A stretch of 64,000 bases of DNA from Brachypodius melanocephalos. Its lineage: Eukaryota > Chordata > Aves > Passeriformes > Pycnonotidae. The DNA is taken from positions 3,448,566 to 3,512,565 of the forward strand of contig VZSR01001685.1 of assembly GCA_013398615.1 (NCBI GenBank), written 5' to 3'. Within the stretch, counting starts at the first letter, position 1, and each line of letters starts with the position of its first letter. Below are positions 12,768 to 26,429 of this stretch, piece by piece. The notes under the pieces are model-generated. The model was not told the DNA's origin, did not search any database, and saw nothing but the letters and a program-made list of their open reading frames with translations. Both the position numbers and the translations under genes were made by a program.

Positions 12768-13735
12768 TGAGGTGGGTTGACCCCGGCTGGACACTCAGTG
12801 CCCACCAAAGCCACTCAATCACTCCCTTCAAAAGCTGGACAGGGATAAAAATACAGTGAAAGGCTCGTCAGTCAAGGACAGTGAGAAGTCACTCACCAGT
12901 TGCTGTCATGGGCAAAACAGACTCGATGTGGGGAAGATTGATGTAATTTATTACTAATCAAATCAGAGTAGGATTATGAGAAAAAAAAAATCTTAAAAAA
13001 CCACCTCCTTACTCCTCTCTTCTTCGGAGGCTTAACTTCATGCCCTAGTTTTCTACTTCTTTCTCCCTAGGGACATAAGGGAATGGGAAGTGAGGGTTGT
13101 GGTCAGTTCATAACACATCTCTGTCACAGCTTCTTCCTCACTGGGAGAACTCCTCACTCTCTTCCACTGCTCCAGCGTGGGCTCTCTTCCACAGGAGACA
13201 GTCTTCTAAAAACTTCTGTGTGAGTCCTCCCCACGAGCTGCCCCTCTCTGTGAACTGCTCCAGGACAGGTCTGTCCCATGGGGTGCAGTCTTTCAGAAAC
13301 AGAGCCAGCCTGGGCTTCCCATGGGTTCACTGCCTCCTTCAGGCATCCCCCTGCTTCGCCATGGGGTCCTCCATGGGCTGTAGATGAGTTTCTGCCCCTC
13401 CACGCACCTCCATGGGCTGCAGGAACACAGGTTCTTTACCACAGGCTTTAGGGGAATCTCAGCTCCAGTGCCTGGAGCACCTCCTCCCCCTCCTTCTCCA
13501 GTGACCTTGGTGTCTGCTGGGTGGCTGCTCTCACTGGTCTCTCTGCCTACAATTGTGCAGTTTGCTTTTTTTTTCCCCACAGTTTTACATATGTTATCCC
13601 AGAGGCCACTGCCTTGACCAGCAAGACTTGGACTGGCGTGGGATCTGTCAGATATGAGGGAAGCTTCTGTGAGCTTCTCACAGAAAAATCCCTGCAATCT
13701 CTTCACTGCCAAAACCTTGTCACGCAAACCCGATA
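12768..13735 (-). mobile_element. ERVL-type LTR, about 970 bp, probably solo
   Basis: Read on the minus strand, this is an avian ERVL-type LTR that I recognise by its order of blocks. It opens with CGGGTTTGCGTGACAAGG. A GC-rich U3 follows, with repeated CCATGGGCTGC-like motifs. The sense polyadenylation signal AATAAA is the complement of 12947-12952. A U5 then ends in GGGTCAACCCACCTCA. The plus-strand left end begins TG as expected; the right end is TA instead of CA. I could not find a clean target-site duplication, which fits an old insertion. No internal retroviral sequence is attached on either side, so it is probably a solo LTR left by recombination. The 144-codon minus-strand frame inside it is not a gene. 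Confidence 0.85.
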
Positions 13736-16700
13736 TTTCTAATTATAACATACTTAATTTGTATTTTATCATTAAACCAATTTTTCCACAACTTCCTAAT
13801 TTTCTTCCTATCATTAAGAAATTAAAGTGCATTGCTTCATGCACAATGTCGCTTGCATTTAGAAATACTAGAAATTACTAGATGTGATATATTTTGATTT
13901 TTAAAAGAATGCAGCAATCCAATATATTTTTGTTTCTCTCCAAAAAGCTCTGCCATTTGGTTGAGCTATACTACTTACCAGATTCCTGTGCCTATATATT
14001 CCTATTTGAATGGAACAAGAAAAACCTCAAATCTTGTGAAATACTGAGTACCCTTCACTAGAGCTGTGTGAATTGAATAAGAAACTGAATCCATGAGTTT
14101 ATCTCAAGTATACATAACTGGAAAAATATTAAAAATGTACAGTGGATGTTGTTATTTTCCAACTGTCTTGTTTTGGACCTCTGTTCTGAAAGATTACCAC
14201 AAGTATCACTTAAATTACATCACAAACTAGAAGTCTTGTACTATCAGCTCAAATTTAACGATTTTTATGAAAGTCCATTAATTCACATCTTGGTAAGTTT
14301 CACAGGTATTCACCTTCTCTGAGCCTGGGAAGTAACACTGTCTGGAGAGCACTCCATTGTGTGTTTGTTTTCAAAGCTGTGGTTAATTCCAGCTCCTGTG
14401 GTAAGGATCAGAGCACGTGCTCAGCTTCCTGACCTGGTCTGCCACTTCAGCAGGACTTCAGCTAAACACAACGTTTGCTTACTTCTAAAGACGGAGACAA
14501 AAGCAAAAATTATGTTTAAAGGAAAATATGAGCAGGCATTTTACCTATCAGCAGGTGTTTGGAAACAGCAGGACTTCCACATTTATTTTCTATAATTCCC
14601 ATAATTACCGCCCCTGTACTTGCTGTAACGATGCCACAGCAGGTGGCAATTTGTGCATCTTAGTGCTGTGATGCTCCTTGTTAGAAGTACCATTTTGGGA
14701 TAATATCCAAGGTACCTACCACAAGTCTCAACTTTGTTGTATAAACAGCTTTCCTGGGTTACCTTCAGCACACAAGAAATATTTTAGTTAGAAGTATCTC
14801 CTGATATAAATTCTAACAACATTTGAACCCACATACCATTTATTTTGCATTCCTATGCCAACCATCCTCACTTACGTTTAACGAAATTTCACTGCAGTTC
14901 GTTCTATACGTGTATTTTTTCTTTCTCTCAGAATACATTTGAACTGAGTTTAATGTTTCATGAAAGTTACTGATGTGAAAGCCTTTGAACCTGAAGGTTT
15001 TTGTTTCCCACAGAACAGATTCTTTAGTGCTTAGAGAGATACTTTCAGCTCCCATGTTTTCTACATCTTTAAACTCCTCATGCCTCATCAGAGATTTAAA
15101 TATATATATACAGGGGATTGAGTTAATTTTAGACCACAGAACCATCTCAAATTATTAATGAATCACTGTTAGTCTAAAGTGCATGCCATTTAAAGAAATA
15201 TCCATGGTTAATTTTGGCTTTTTCATTGGAGTATTTTAAAACAGTATTCTTCTTCAATTGTGATAAACACTACTTAAGTGGTACTTCAGAGCTTCTTCAG
15301 GAAAGTCTATAGTAATAATATATGAAAATAGAACAATATTTTTTCACTTAATGCTAGCTGTTGTAAAAACATATGAATTGAGAAAACAGACAAAACTTTT
15401 TTTTTTAAAATCTCCTTCTTAATCATCATATGAAATACATGTACTTCCTTTTCCTGAATAGCAGTAGTCTTGTTTCTCTTGCCTAGATTAAGAACTCTAC
15501 ATAGGCACGTTTTCTGAAATATTAATTTTTTAATCTTCAAATTTTGTCAGAAATTCTGGTAGGATATGCTTTGTCATGCCAGGCATAGTCTTCTTCATTA
15601 GATGGATGAAGTTAAGAGGTGTAATAACATATCTATTTTTCTTTTTTTAAGAATGTGTATATTTTTACTCTTTCTTCTAGGAAATACTGAAAAAATGAAC
15701 AGAAAAAAATGTGATAAATTAAGAGAGAATGATATTTACAAGCAATTAACTAAAATACACACAACTGATCAAATATGAAAGTGAGTTCCAAAAGCAAAAT
15801 GCTATAAAAAATCAACTACATTTTCCATATCTTTGTAAAAAACCTTCTTCAGACAAAAAACCACAACTGGTATCAGTATCACCTCTTGTAAAATATGCAT
15901 GGTTCTTTTTTATTTTTCACTGTGGTTGTACATTAATTAAAGAATATCACATGTTTAAAGATCTTTTATCACAGACATAATATTCCTGAAAATCAGAAAT
16001 TAAGATGAATCCTACATGATAAAATATATATAGAAGTGACAAATTAATAGTAAAAGCAGATCCTAATATGCTTGGGTCATTTTATTTAATCTCTACATTT
16101 CACATTCAATTATGTCAGTGTAAAAAAATCACATTCAGTCTTTTTTAACATTTGCAGCAATACACAACATCATCCTTTCCTTTTTTGTTTTAAATATCTG
16201 TAGGCCAATTTTGAATCATATTAGCTATTCAAGATTATATTTTAAATCTGGTTATCCTTTCTGTGCTTATAGAGTAATTGCTGCATAATTTCATCTAAAT
16301 GCCAATGTACACGCTGTTTGGATAGTCTAATATATCATGGTACCTCTCTAGGAAGTACTCAGGGCCATGAATTAACTCTAATTTCCACTGTGTTCTATAA
16401 TTAGCAATTATTGGCGAGCTGAATGTTTACAAACAGAGCTACACATTCTCACACTGACATATTTCATGAAATCTTTGCAATTTCATAGGTAATGGCAAGG
16501 TAATGCGCAATGTAAGTTAAGGGTGTTTCAAGGACATGGAGCACCTTGTAATCTACAATTCCTTGGTAGTATTTGAAGTAGAGACCTGACTGTACCACCT
16601 ATAAAACCTATGTGTTTTAATCTGGATACAATCACAACTAACTAATACAAGTGTACTAAAATAGTGTGACCAGCAGCCTGTGTTTTGTAATGCTGTGATG

Positions 16701-18731
16701 GCACAGCCAGACACCAAGCAGAAGCATTTTATATAAACATGGGATTGATATGACCACCAATGGGACTAAGAAGGGTTGGTGGAGCTCAAGGGACAATGCA
16801 ACCAAGAATCTGTAAGATAAGCAGAAGAGACTGACAATAGGCACGACCTCCTGCCAAATACCCCAGAAGAATGAATAGGAAAAGCAAAAGACGTATAAAC
16901 CCTGTTTGGTTAGAAAAGGGGTAGGAAAAAGGCTAGAACATCAACAGTGATGAAAAAGGGTGAGAAGACAGGAATTTCCTCTCTGATTTGTCTCACCAAA
17001 GAGCTGTCCAGGCTGGTCACCACGACCATGGCAGCTCAGTATCCCCAAGGAGCATGGCACTCCTTGTGAAGTACACGACATCACCTCCAGGACACAGTGT
17101 GCTCAACCCTAGCTTCAGACATACCTGTGAACTTAAGTGAGTTCGTAGTGGTAATGGTTATTAATGTGTGGGAGAAAGTCATTAGCATGCAGTGTGTTGG
17201 TAACAAATGAATGAATCTATTAAAGTTTGGTTCTTGAAGCTTGAAAGCAGCTTGATTTATCAGTCTTCTAAACACTCCCATCAGAACAATCTCTAATCTC
17301 ATAACTGAAATACATGAACATATATTTACTTGTAACAATATATAAACATTTGTAATATACTATTGTTTGTGCTGTCACAAGAAGAAACATAAACTGTGAA
17401 GAAGATCAGACCCTCTCAAGCATAGATATAACTCTTCCATTGTAAATAATAAGTTTCGTCCAAGGTTTATTCAAGTCTAAAAGAAAGTTAATAAAGATTG
17501 CTAACATTTTTCCCCCTCATCACAGAAGTAAAATTTGTATTGAGGTTTCTAAGATAACTCTTGAGTATTTCTCATTCATACACAGATAATTCATGCTTTA
17601 TATTGTTGCTGATGAAGGAGAAATGCTCTCACTATGATTAATTGCAGATATAAGGTTCTTGTTGTACTGTGCCAATTCTGAGAATTAATCCATCATTATC
17701 AATGGGATAATCTTCAAATTTATCTCTGGAACCTTTGTCTATTCTCATGCTTGTTCGTGAATGCCGCAGCTCTGTGACACTCAAATCAGGAAATAAAGCG
17801 TGGGCCTTAAGTTTGCTTCAAGAAGAAAGGAAAAAAAGACTTTTTGATTTAGTGCTTCTGTATAGTCATCTCAATTAAATCTTTAGATTTTTTAAATGAA
17901 GAATAGAATTAGAATTTTTCAAGTAAACTAATAATTAATTGAATAATAAATTACAGGCATCCTTGTAAGAACACAACTAATGGAGACTATTCTTTATGGC
18001 TTTCTACACAGCTAAATCCCTTTGTAAATTTCGAAAGTGAAAATTTACTTTTGCGTGATGTGTTACAATCATTTACATCATTAGCATTGGGAAAACAGCA
18101 ACAAGGGGAACTTCTAAGGAAATAATGCATTCACCCTTTCTTTTCTCATTTTCAAACAGCAATCCAGTGTGCTTTTCTAAAAAGATGGAGACCAATGAGA
18201 AATCTCTATTGATCCAACTCCATCTCCTGCTCTGAAATAAATAATGCCTAAAGCACACTGGCTTCAAAGAGGCACATTGATTTGAAGACAATTTAAATGG
18301 GGAGAATATGTGTGTGGAGGGAAGAATTCCTCTACAAGAACCAAATGCAGACTATCAAATTTAACACATTAGAATGATATTGTAGAAATTATGTAATGTA
18401 ATGGTTACCAGAGTCCTCAACAGTCCTTTCACACCCATCCAGTTTCATAGAGCTATGTGTTGCCCAAAGGCAGTCCCTAGAATTCAGAGGAAAGAAGTAA
18501 ATTTCTAGAGACTGAGCCAAGATTATGCATTTTACAAAACTGGACAGTATCCATCTTTAACTTTGTCTTTTCCTTGTTAATTTATGACTCACTCTGGCCA
18601 ATTGTCAGAAAACTTAAAACAATAAAAGTCAAACACATACCCCCGAAAGACTCATTGTATGATATAATTTCCCTTATTTTCATGGCCTTGCTTACATGAT
18701 GATGTAATTACACAGTTTTCACTCATTTCAG
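13736..18731. other. No gene seen; unique DNA, some conserved-looking stretches
   Basis: Mostly AT-rich unique DNA. The 16360-16500 stretch has TAATTAGCAATTATTGG and a forkhead-like TGTTTACA close together, an arrangement often seen in conserved non-coding elements. The 16660-17080 stretch is GC-richer and has a TATA-like GTATAAACCC at 16892-16901; it may be a decayed LTR but I cannot define its ends. Confidence 0.5.
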
Positions 18732-18953
18732 GAGAATCAGGGATCTAGACTTTGTTGCCCTCTCTTGAGCAGCTCTCACAAAGAACAGTTTTTTAAGCCA
18801 TGGAATGAACTACTGGTCAGTGTGAATAAATTTGAAAAGAGCACACAAGAACCTGTGAGATTGTCGCTCAGCTTGGAAACTGGTCCTTTTGGTGATGAAT
18901 CCCCAGAGCCAGAGATAAAATTACTGTCAAGTTTGTCAGGGAGCAGTATCTGA
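18732..18953 (+). other. Exon-like open block with acceptor and stop
   Basis: A pyrimidine-rich tract ending CACTCATTTCAG at 18720-18731 would be a fair 3' splice site. The DNA after it is open in phase 0 for 73 codons and ends in TGA at 18951-18953. The peptide contains segments such as EQFFKPWNELL and ETGPFGDESPEPE; its composition is balanced for such AT-rich surroundings. I do not recognise it. No canonical AATAAA follows closely. It could be a terminal coding exon of an unidentified gene, a pseudogene piece, or chance. Confidence 0.22.
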
Positions 18954-19039
18954 TAAAGCCTTACAGAAATCGTATAAAGATGCAGAATATAAAGTATAAG
19001 TAATTGTATTTATCCATAACTTGCTTCAGGAATTAATTT

Positions 19040-19105
19040 CCCCTAAACCCTAACCCTAACCCCCTAACCCTCACCCATAAACCTTAACCCATACCCTAAC
19101 CCCTA
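19040..19105 (+). repeat. Interstitial telomeric repeat (CCCTAA)n, degenerate
   Basis: About 66 bases made almost only of CCCTAA and one-base variants (CCCTAAA, CCCCTAA, CCCATA, CCCTCA). This is the vertebrate telomere repeat, C-rich strand on plus. The first three or four units are nearly perfect and the rest are diverged. Short internal arrays of this kind are usually explained by telomerase-assisted repair of a double-strand break or by an old chromosome rearrangement. Confidence 0.95.
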
Positions 19106-21784
19106 TTGATTTAATGTCTATCTATAATCAGCTAATATTTTGTTTCCATTTGTGATTATTGCCAGGTAAATTAAATGTTCATTACATTTCTCAGACTCTT
19201 AGTATTCTGTTGAAATTCTGTTTGTCTGATGTGAGTGTACATTGTTAAGAGACAAATTCATTTGACTCTCATTGCACACTGCTGTAAATGAGCATACAAC
19301 ATGCAAATCAAATGAAAGGCAAGCCTGTAACCTAATCCATGAATCATGAGGGAAAACATGGGGTAATCTACATCTTCTCAAAAACACTCATTTTCATTGT
19401 GTGAGAAATAAGAACACAGAAAAGTAAATGAGAACAAGGCTCATTCTATGTAGACAGAACTAATTTAATATACCTTTGGTATTTAAGGGAAACATGATTA
19501 ACAAAAGAAGACTAAGGATGATATTTATGTGTTCATGCATTCTTTTTAAATCATGCAATATTGAAGTGCTGAAGGGCTTTTTCATGTTACTTTGAGTAGA
19601 ATAGCAGCAGTGACTGGCTATTCTTTTAAATATTTGTAATTTTTTATTAGCTTACATTGTTTGTGATTTCTGTACTCAGTAAAATAATGTCTTTGTCAGC
19701 ACCTTTAGAAGACATTGATACAACAAAAAGAAATGTGTTTCCTGTATTCATTGTGAATGAACCAGAATAACTGGTTCAAGCTCAGGAACTGCTCTCTAAT
19801 AAACCTTTCACTGCTAGAAGCGATGCAAATACATTCCAAATAATCCAATAATTATCACTTACGTGCAAAGATACGTTTAACCAGAGAATTTTTAATTTAT
19901 GGCAAGAATTAAGTAACTTTCAAGTTCCTGTCTATCACAGTGTCCTTTCTCAAAAGTGCATGATAACTCTTTGTGATTGTAGGACATTGGTTTTTCAAAC
20001 ATCCTGTCTACGATAATGCTGAGACACTTCCATCTCTCATTCCAAGTTATTCATCATCTTTGCAATAACAGCTAGATTTTACAGGTTTGGGATGCAAAAT
20101 ATGTTAAATCTTCCTATCTGTATTCAGCTCAACTTTTGTTACCAGTTCCATGTTGTAACTAGACTTATATAGTTATATTGTGTCAGCTTAAAAAAATGAG
20201 AGAATGAAAGAAAAAGAGGAGAATTCTGGATCATTGTCAGCCGCAACAGCATCATAACGGGAGGTTTTGCACTTTCAATCAGATATGTAAATGCAAGTAT
20301 TAATACTGAAAATGACACCCACAAGACTCCTTTTGCTTCACTCCCTCTGGAAATGCATGAGATGCAAAATCAGTAGGTCTCAACTACCAGCTTTATGAGA
20401 AACAAAAAAGGGAGAAGAATCATCATTAACTTAATATTTCCCGAGGAAGTGAATGATACAAATAGTTCCTTGTCTAGATTTTGGTGCTGAAAATAAAGGC
20501 AAACTCTGCTGCTGCTTAAAATAAAGCCTGTTGACTGGATTTGGGGGTCTCAGCCTTCTGTACATGCCTGTGTCTTTTCTGAAACAGTAGAAAAGTTACA
20601 GAAGGGCACTCAAAGCATATAACATGTATGTTTTACTTTCAGTCACTGAGCCAAAAGACACTTGCCTAATTTTATATATTAAAAACATATAAAAATATCT
20701 TTTTAATGTGTAAAGAACTTGTAAATGTTCTTTACAAAGCACAAACCTCTGGCTACCTATATATAATCATCAGGAAACAAATGGGTTTCTATCCTTATCA
20801 CCTTTAATGTTTCTCAGTGACACTGCACGGCAGAAAGAAACAAAATTTTTTAAAAATGTTTAATTAAATATTTTTGTCAATTCACAAGAGTTTGTTTAGT
20901 TTTTTATCATTTGTCTTGTACATTATCTCATTTGATTAATATTCTACTATGCAGCATGCTATGTAAAGCCTTTGTTATGCATTTTATACATTGAAAAAAA
21001 TTAAATTATGACAGGTATGATGATCCAGGTATAACCCAAGATTAAATTATGTAAATTAATTAAATTACTGAACTTCAGCAGCTGAACAATAAGTCATTGC
21101 AATATAAATTGACTGTGAAACTTCTAAATTAAAAGTCATGGAAAGAGGGGAAATATTTTTAAGGTTAGTTATATTTAATGAGAATTGCCTGTGAGAATAA
21201 GCCACAAATGTAAAAGTCACCAGGTTGCTCAAAGTTCAAGTGGGATTAGTTGTCATTAAAGTGCCATTGGAAGTGGAGATAGAGTCCCATATTAGAGGCC
21301 TTGGTGATAGAGAACAGTTTTCCAGGACCAAAATTTCAAATTTAATCCTGATTCATATCCCATGTTGATACTGAATTAGATTTATTGTCACTTCTTTCAT
21401 TTATTTCTTAATGTAATGACAACTAGATCTATGCATCCATTCACACAGACAGAAAGAGAAATGCCAACCTCTGCTTCTCCACATGCCTCAGGAATCCAGG
21501 AAGTGAAATGTATCTGAGGAATGTGTGTGAGACTTAAATCCACCAATTCATGTAGAGTTGATTATGAAATAGTGATGATCCAAGGCTGTCCTTAAAATAA
21601 ACATTGCCAGTTTGGTAAATCTGGCTGATGAATGTAACATTACACTTTGATATTCTTCTTGACTGGTTACAGTAAATTTAAATAAACATGTATATTTATA
21701 AGGATGATAATGATCATCGCAGGCTTTCCTCAAAAGAAGGCATTGCAAATTTATATTTGCTCATGGAGTAACTTTGAAGGGCGC
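19106..21784. other. No gene seen; conserved-looking stretch near 19.2-19.4 kb
   Basis: No open frame or repeat that I can support. The 19190-19400 stretch carries an octamer-like ATGCAAAT at 19302-19309 inside balanced-composition DNA and looks like a conserved non-coding element by eye only. Confidence 0.45.
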
Positions 21785-21808
21785 TTTTTTTTTTTTTTTT
21801 TTTTTTTT
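21785..21808 (+). repeat. Poly-T homopolymer, 24 bp
   Basis: Uninterrupted T-run between GCGC and AAATTTCC. No retrocopy is recognisable on its right side. Confidence 0.95.
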
Positions 21809-24800
21809 AAATTTCCTTAGTAGCAACTTCTAAGTGAAAAAGTACAGATTTCTTGTAAAAGCATCTTTTATAGAACACATGTTTTTCACTGATACTCTGC
21901 AGGGCATGATTTTCTAAAAAAGCAAACCAAACAGCCTTTGTGTAAATAGTTGGGAATACAAAAGCAAAACTGCCAGCTAACTTTTCATTTTGCTGTATTG
22001 ATAACATCCATAGGATGCTTAGGAAGAAGTTCTAGAGCAGTTGATTTTGCTTTAGCTTTTTTATTTAGCCTGTAATATTGGTACTGCTTCATATAAAAAT
22101 TTTATTGTAAAGAGTTGAACCTATACGTGTGGTAATCCCAAACTGTAAAGTATAAATCTCATTTCCTTCCACGCCTTATTTTTTGTTTTGTACATTACAC
22201 AAATTCTGTGGAGGACAGCAGTACTTGATCTCTGATAATTCCTACTTCTAGCAGACTGAGTGATCTCTTCAAGAGAAATTGTTTGGATGGAAAATGTTAG
22301 GGCAAAAAAGTCAGTCCCTTTAACTCTACTCATCCATATGCACTGGTTCTACTCACGTGTCACCACATCCCACTAAAATATATATCAGTATTTCCAGACC
22401 CAAACCTTAAACAGCGTTCCAACAATCTATTTGAGGTACCCTGCAGAAGTTTGAGATAAAAAGTATTTGAAACAAACTGCAGTTCCTATCAACTGCAGCA
22501 ATGGGACTTCTGGATGTACAGCATACTTGGCCTCTAAAAGACTCTGAAGTATGGAATTAGCAAGGTGATGATGGGTAAGAAAAGCAATGAGGAATTATTG
22601 TAAGATGTGGGTTACATGTCAATTAGACATCAGTAGCTGTACCTTCTTTTATGTCTGAACTGTAGTAGAAACGATAGAGAAGGTTGGAAACAGTATAAAC
22701 AAGTGAAAGAGAAAATTATTTTAAATAATTTAAAGAATAATTTCTAAGATGAAGGACATGGTGTTAAAAAGATTGAGAATATTGGCGTTTTCAGTCTTTT
22801 AAAGTAATACTGGCTTCTATAATTTCTAGTACCTGTCTGATAATATTTTACTGTTCCTTTACCTGCTCATGCAGATCATTAACTCAATAGCCTGGCTCTT
22901 TGTCTTTGCTTTCACTCTGAACTGCCTTTATATAATAAGAAAAAAATTCATTTATTCTACCTACTAGCCATATTTTTAGGAGTAGTGCACTTCCTTTTCT
23001 ATCTTATGACATATAAAAAGTCTCTACAGGCTATTTAAACAGGATCTCTTCCAGAGGTTGTTGCCCAAGTTTTTCTTTTATGATTTTTCCTCTTATAACT
23101 CTCAGGTTCTAAGCCAAGTTTGACACAGACCAAAAGGGACAAAGTGTTCCCTCCACACACGAAGGGACTGGAGAAGGTGGAAAGGACAAATTTCAGAACA
23201 AAAGCAATTAAAAAGTGTGAAAATGAAAGTGACAAAGCAGTTTGAACACCCTAGTGATGAAGAGAAATTAAATGTTTTGGCATGGGATTTACCAAACACG
23301 CCAGGCAAAAATAATGCTTGCCCTCTTCAAGGGTCATTTTAGCAGATATTCTCCTATTCTCTTACTCTTATTTTCAGTTTAGGGCCCGTATTACAGACTT
23401 GCTAAAATGACTGATCACTGTTTATGAATGTTATGGTAAACACTTGCAAAAAAATATACAGAAATATTCCTTCTGAGGTAAATGACTTCTGGGCTGTGTC
23501 AAGATGGAGAAAATAAGACAAAGATTATATTTTTCCCTGATTAGCCTACATGTGGCTGAGGATTGTTCTTTTACACAGTCCCAGAATATTATTTTGGACT
23601 TCAAATCCTATTTCTTCTATTTCCACAGTAAGATTTTTATCAATTTTGAAATCATCAGAAGTGTCTCTGAAAAAAAAAGTGTGAGAAGAGGAGCTATGAA
23701 CTTGACCAGAGGTCTACAAACACAAAATCATATTTTACATTGAATTTGATGAAAAACTTTGAAAATTAATGATTTTACGACAATTATATGGAGCAGAAAT
23801 GCACGAAAACCCTGTTTATTGTACCTATAACTCTAAAGATAATCATAGAAATCAAATTATATCTGATGCCTGTGCTATCACAAAATCACCAGTTTAGCAT
23901 ATCAAAATCATTTACAGTCACATTGCTCTACCAATCATTTTCATTTACTTGCAAAATATGGATAAAATTTGATAAAATTATATATTCTATTCTGAACCTT
24001 CTTATTTTATTTATTTTATTGTGAAGATAATTTAAATGTATTAGAGTTCTAAATTGCAATTAAATTTTTCATAATTATTGATATCTTAAGAAACAGAGAT
24101 CCTCTCTTACATTTAGTTACTACAGATTTTTTTTTACTCAAACTAATTTTATTTCAAAAAGTACAAAACCAATGAAACGCAAGAAATTATTCATTTTAGA
24201 AAAGCAACATTGCTAAATCAACTTATCACACAATAACTCTTACTTGTTATATACGGTCACATAAATACAACAGAAAAAAAGCAAAATATATTAGTCATGA
24301 AAATCTTTAATGTATTTTATATACAAATAATAGTTGGTCTCTCAAAAACCTACTCCATATTAAGTAACTAATAGAAAATGCTAAAGCAAAAAAGTCAAGC
24401 AGGGTATTTTCATTTTTACTGAATGCAACACAAAAAGGTCATCTGAAGAAAAAGAGATTAAATTCTTAGATAATAATTTTTATATTACAATGTTTATTGG
24501 GAAGATACAGTCAGAAAACTGGAGAGGAATTCACCTGTGTAGTGATCCAAATATAATTCTATTTTATCAGGGCTGGTGTTCTAATTATAGAAAAGCTTAA
24601 ATTGTGAGTACTATCAGTCAGCAATAATTGAATATAGTCACATGTGTATGGCAGTCACATGTGAATGTCCGAAAATATTTAATTTTGTTTTATTTCTTAG
24701 ACTTAAAATAGGGTCTAATTGGCAACTTTGTACACCCCAAAGAGTTTTTTACCTCAATCTTCCACATTTTAATACTTGAAGTGAGTGAAAAAATGATCAT

Positions 24801-26340
24801 TAATTTAGTTGAACAAACTCACTAATGAGGAGCTGAGCCCTCAGATCTTATGTATGGTTATTCAAAGATTTTGGGCTGTCTTGCCTTTGAATTGCACTTT
24901 CCACCGGCACTTCTGGAATGGCATAAGGTTCCCACAAAGAGTTCTTATTGCATTCTCTGTTTTATTGCATAACTGAGTTGTTAGAACTGTTTCTTCTGAG
25001 GCAGGAAAGATGAAGACGTCTTTTTTATGTTCTATCCTTGTATCTAAAGTGGTAAATACAGCATTATTTGGAAAGCTTTGATCTATTAACAACCAATGTA
25101 TCTTTACGGATTTTTTAATTTTTCCGTCTATGCAAAGTCTTGTGTATGCTATGTAAAATAAGAAGACCTCATAAACTCACTAAAGTAATTTTCCTATCTT
25201 GCACAAATACAAATAAACTCAACCAACCAATAAAAGAACCCAACCAAACCAAACCTCAAACACAACATCCCACTTTAAAAAATTCTGATTTTACAATCAT
25301 ATATCAAATAAATCCACCATCTAAGATTTAAGTTTTCTGTAGTACACCTGTTATCTATGAAAACTTCAGGTTTTGCATTTGGAAAATCCATGGTCAATAT
25401 TAAAATTAATTATATTCTTATCATGCAAAATGATATTGCTGCATTAATTCCTGAAACAAATCCCTTTGTATAAAAATTTAGCAATATAATTTTAGATTGA
25501 TTGAGTTAATGACTACTGAGCTTGAAGGATCCTTTTCTGAATGTTTTTACTGATGTTGTAGCATTGTTTTTGTTATATCAGTACACATTTATTAACTGCA
25601 AATAAATTGGAAAAAAGTTGAATAGTTACACAGTTACTTGAGCCAAAGCGTGTCATAATTTTGAGATGAGTTATGTGCATATCATAATAACAGTATAAAA
25701 TACTCAAAATTGCTTCATAGATGGCTTGACCAGTATTTAATTAGAAATTTTTGAGACTGGAGAAATAATTCAGATCTTTCTCAGCATTGCAACTATTGAT
25801 TCATTCATTTCATTGAAAGTAAATAATAGAATTATTTTTCTTTTTTCAAAAAGGATAAGGAAACTTTTTAAACTGGTAAAACTGTTCTTATTTCATATGG
25901 AAGTGAAACTATGATTCTTGTGTGGTGAAATTTTGCTCTATTTTTCAAAATCCTTTATTTTCTCTATTAAAATGCATTGTGAGTTTGCTACTGTCGTAAA
26001 TGTGGAGAATTATGTCTGCATGAAAAATATGTACCATTTTTCCTACAAAGGAGAAATATATAGTTTGGTATTTACCATTTGTCAGAAAAAAAATAACATG
26101 GAGATTAGTTGCACAGAAAAAAAAGACCTCTGAGATTACAGTATGAAAATAGATCTTGGAAATCTAAACTTCCAGCTACCCACAGCTCATTTTAAAGCAA
26201 ATGGCAAGCACATCTAAAATTAGTATGCTTAGCTTTCATTTTTAGTGTTCATAATTTGTGTCTGTGCATAGCCTCAAGGTCCTTCCTACTGTAAGAATAT
26301 CTTTATATTAGGTTAATCAAACAAATAAATCTTATCTGCC
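21809..26340. other. No gene seen; very AT-rich DNA
   Basis: Among the most AT-rich parts of the window, especially 23750-26100. Low-complexity A/C-rich DNA lies at 25205-25270. No supportable coding, RNA or transposon feature. Confidence 0.55.
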
Positions 26341-26397
26341 AAAAAAAAAACCCCCACAAACAGGCAAACAACAACACAAAAAACATAAAAACAATCA
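26341..26397 (+). repeat. A-run with CCCCC and AAAC/AACA units
   Basis: Ten A followed by CCCCC and irregular AAAC, CAAA and AACA units. It belongs to the same class of low-complexity tract as the one at 7168. It lies just before the first recognisable part of the CR1 element, whose sense strand is also plus. Confidence 0.88.
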
Positions 26398-26429
26398 CCA
26401 AGGAGGTGAAATTTCCATTTTCTCAGCTG

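Noticed and set aside
13293..13727. 144-codon minus-strand open frame
   Set aside because: Lies entirely inside the ERVL-type LTR; LTRs of this type do not code for protein, and the GC-rich U3 explains the lack of stops.
12762..13741. Target-site duplication for the 12.8-kb LTR
   Set aside because: The bases on the two sides (TCTGA and TTTCT) do not match well enough to claim one.
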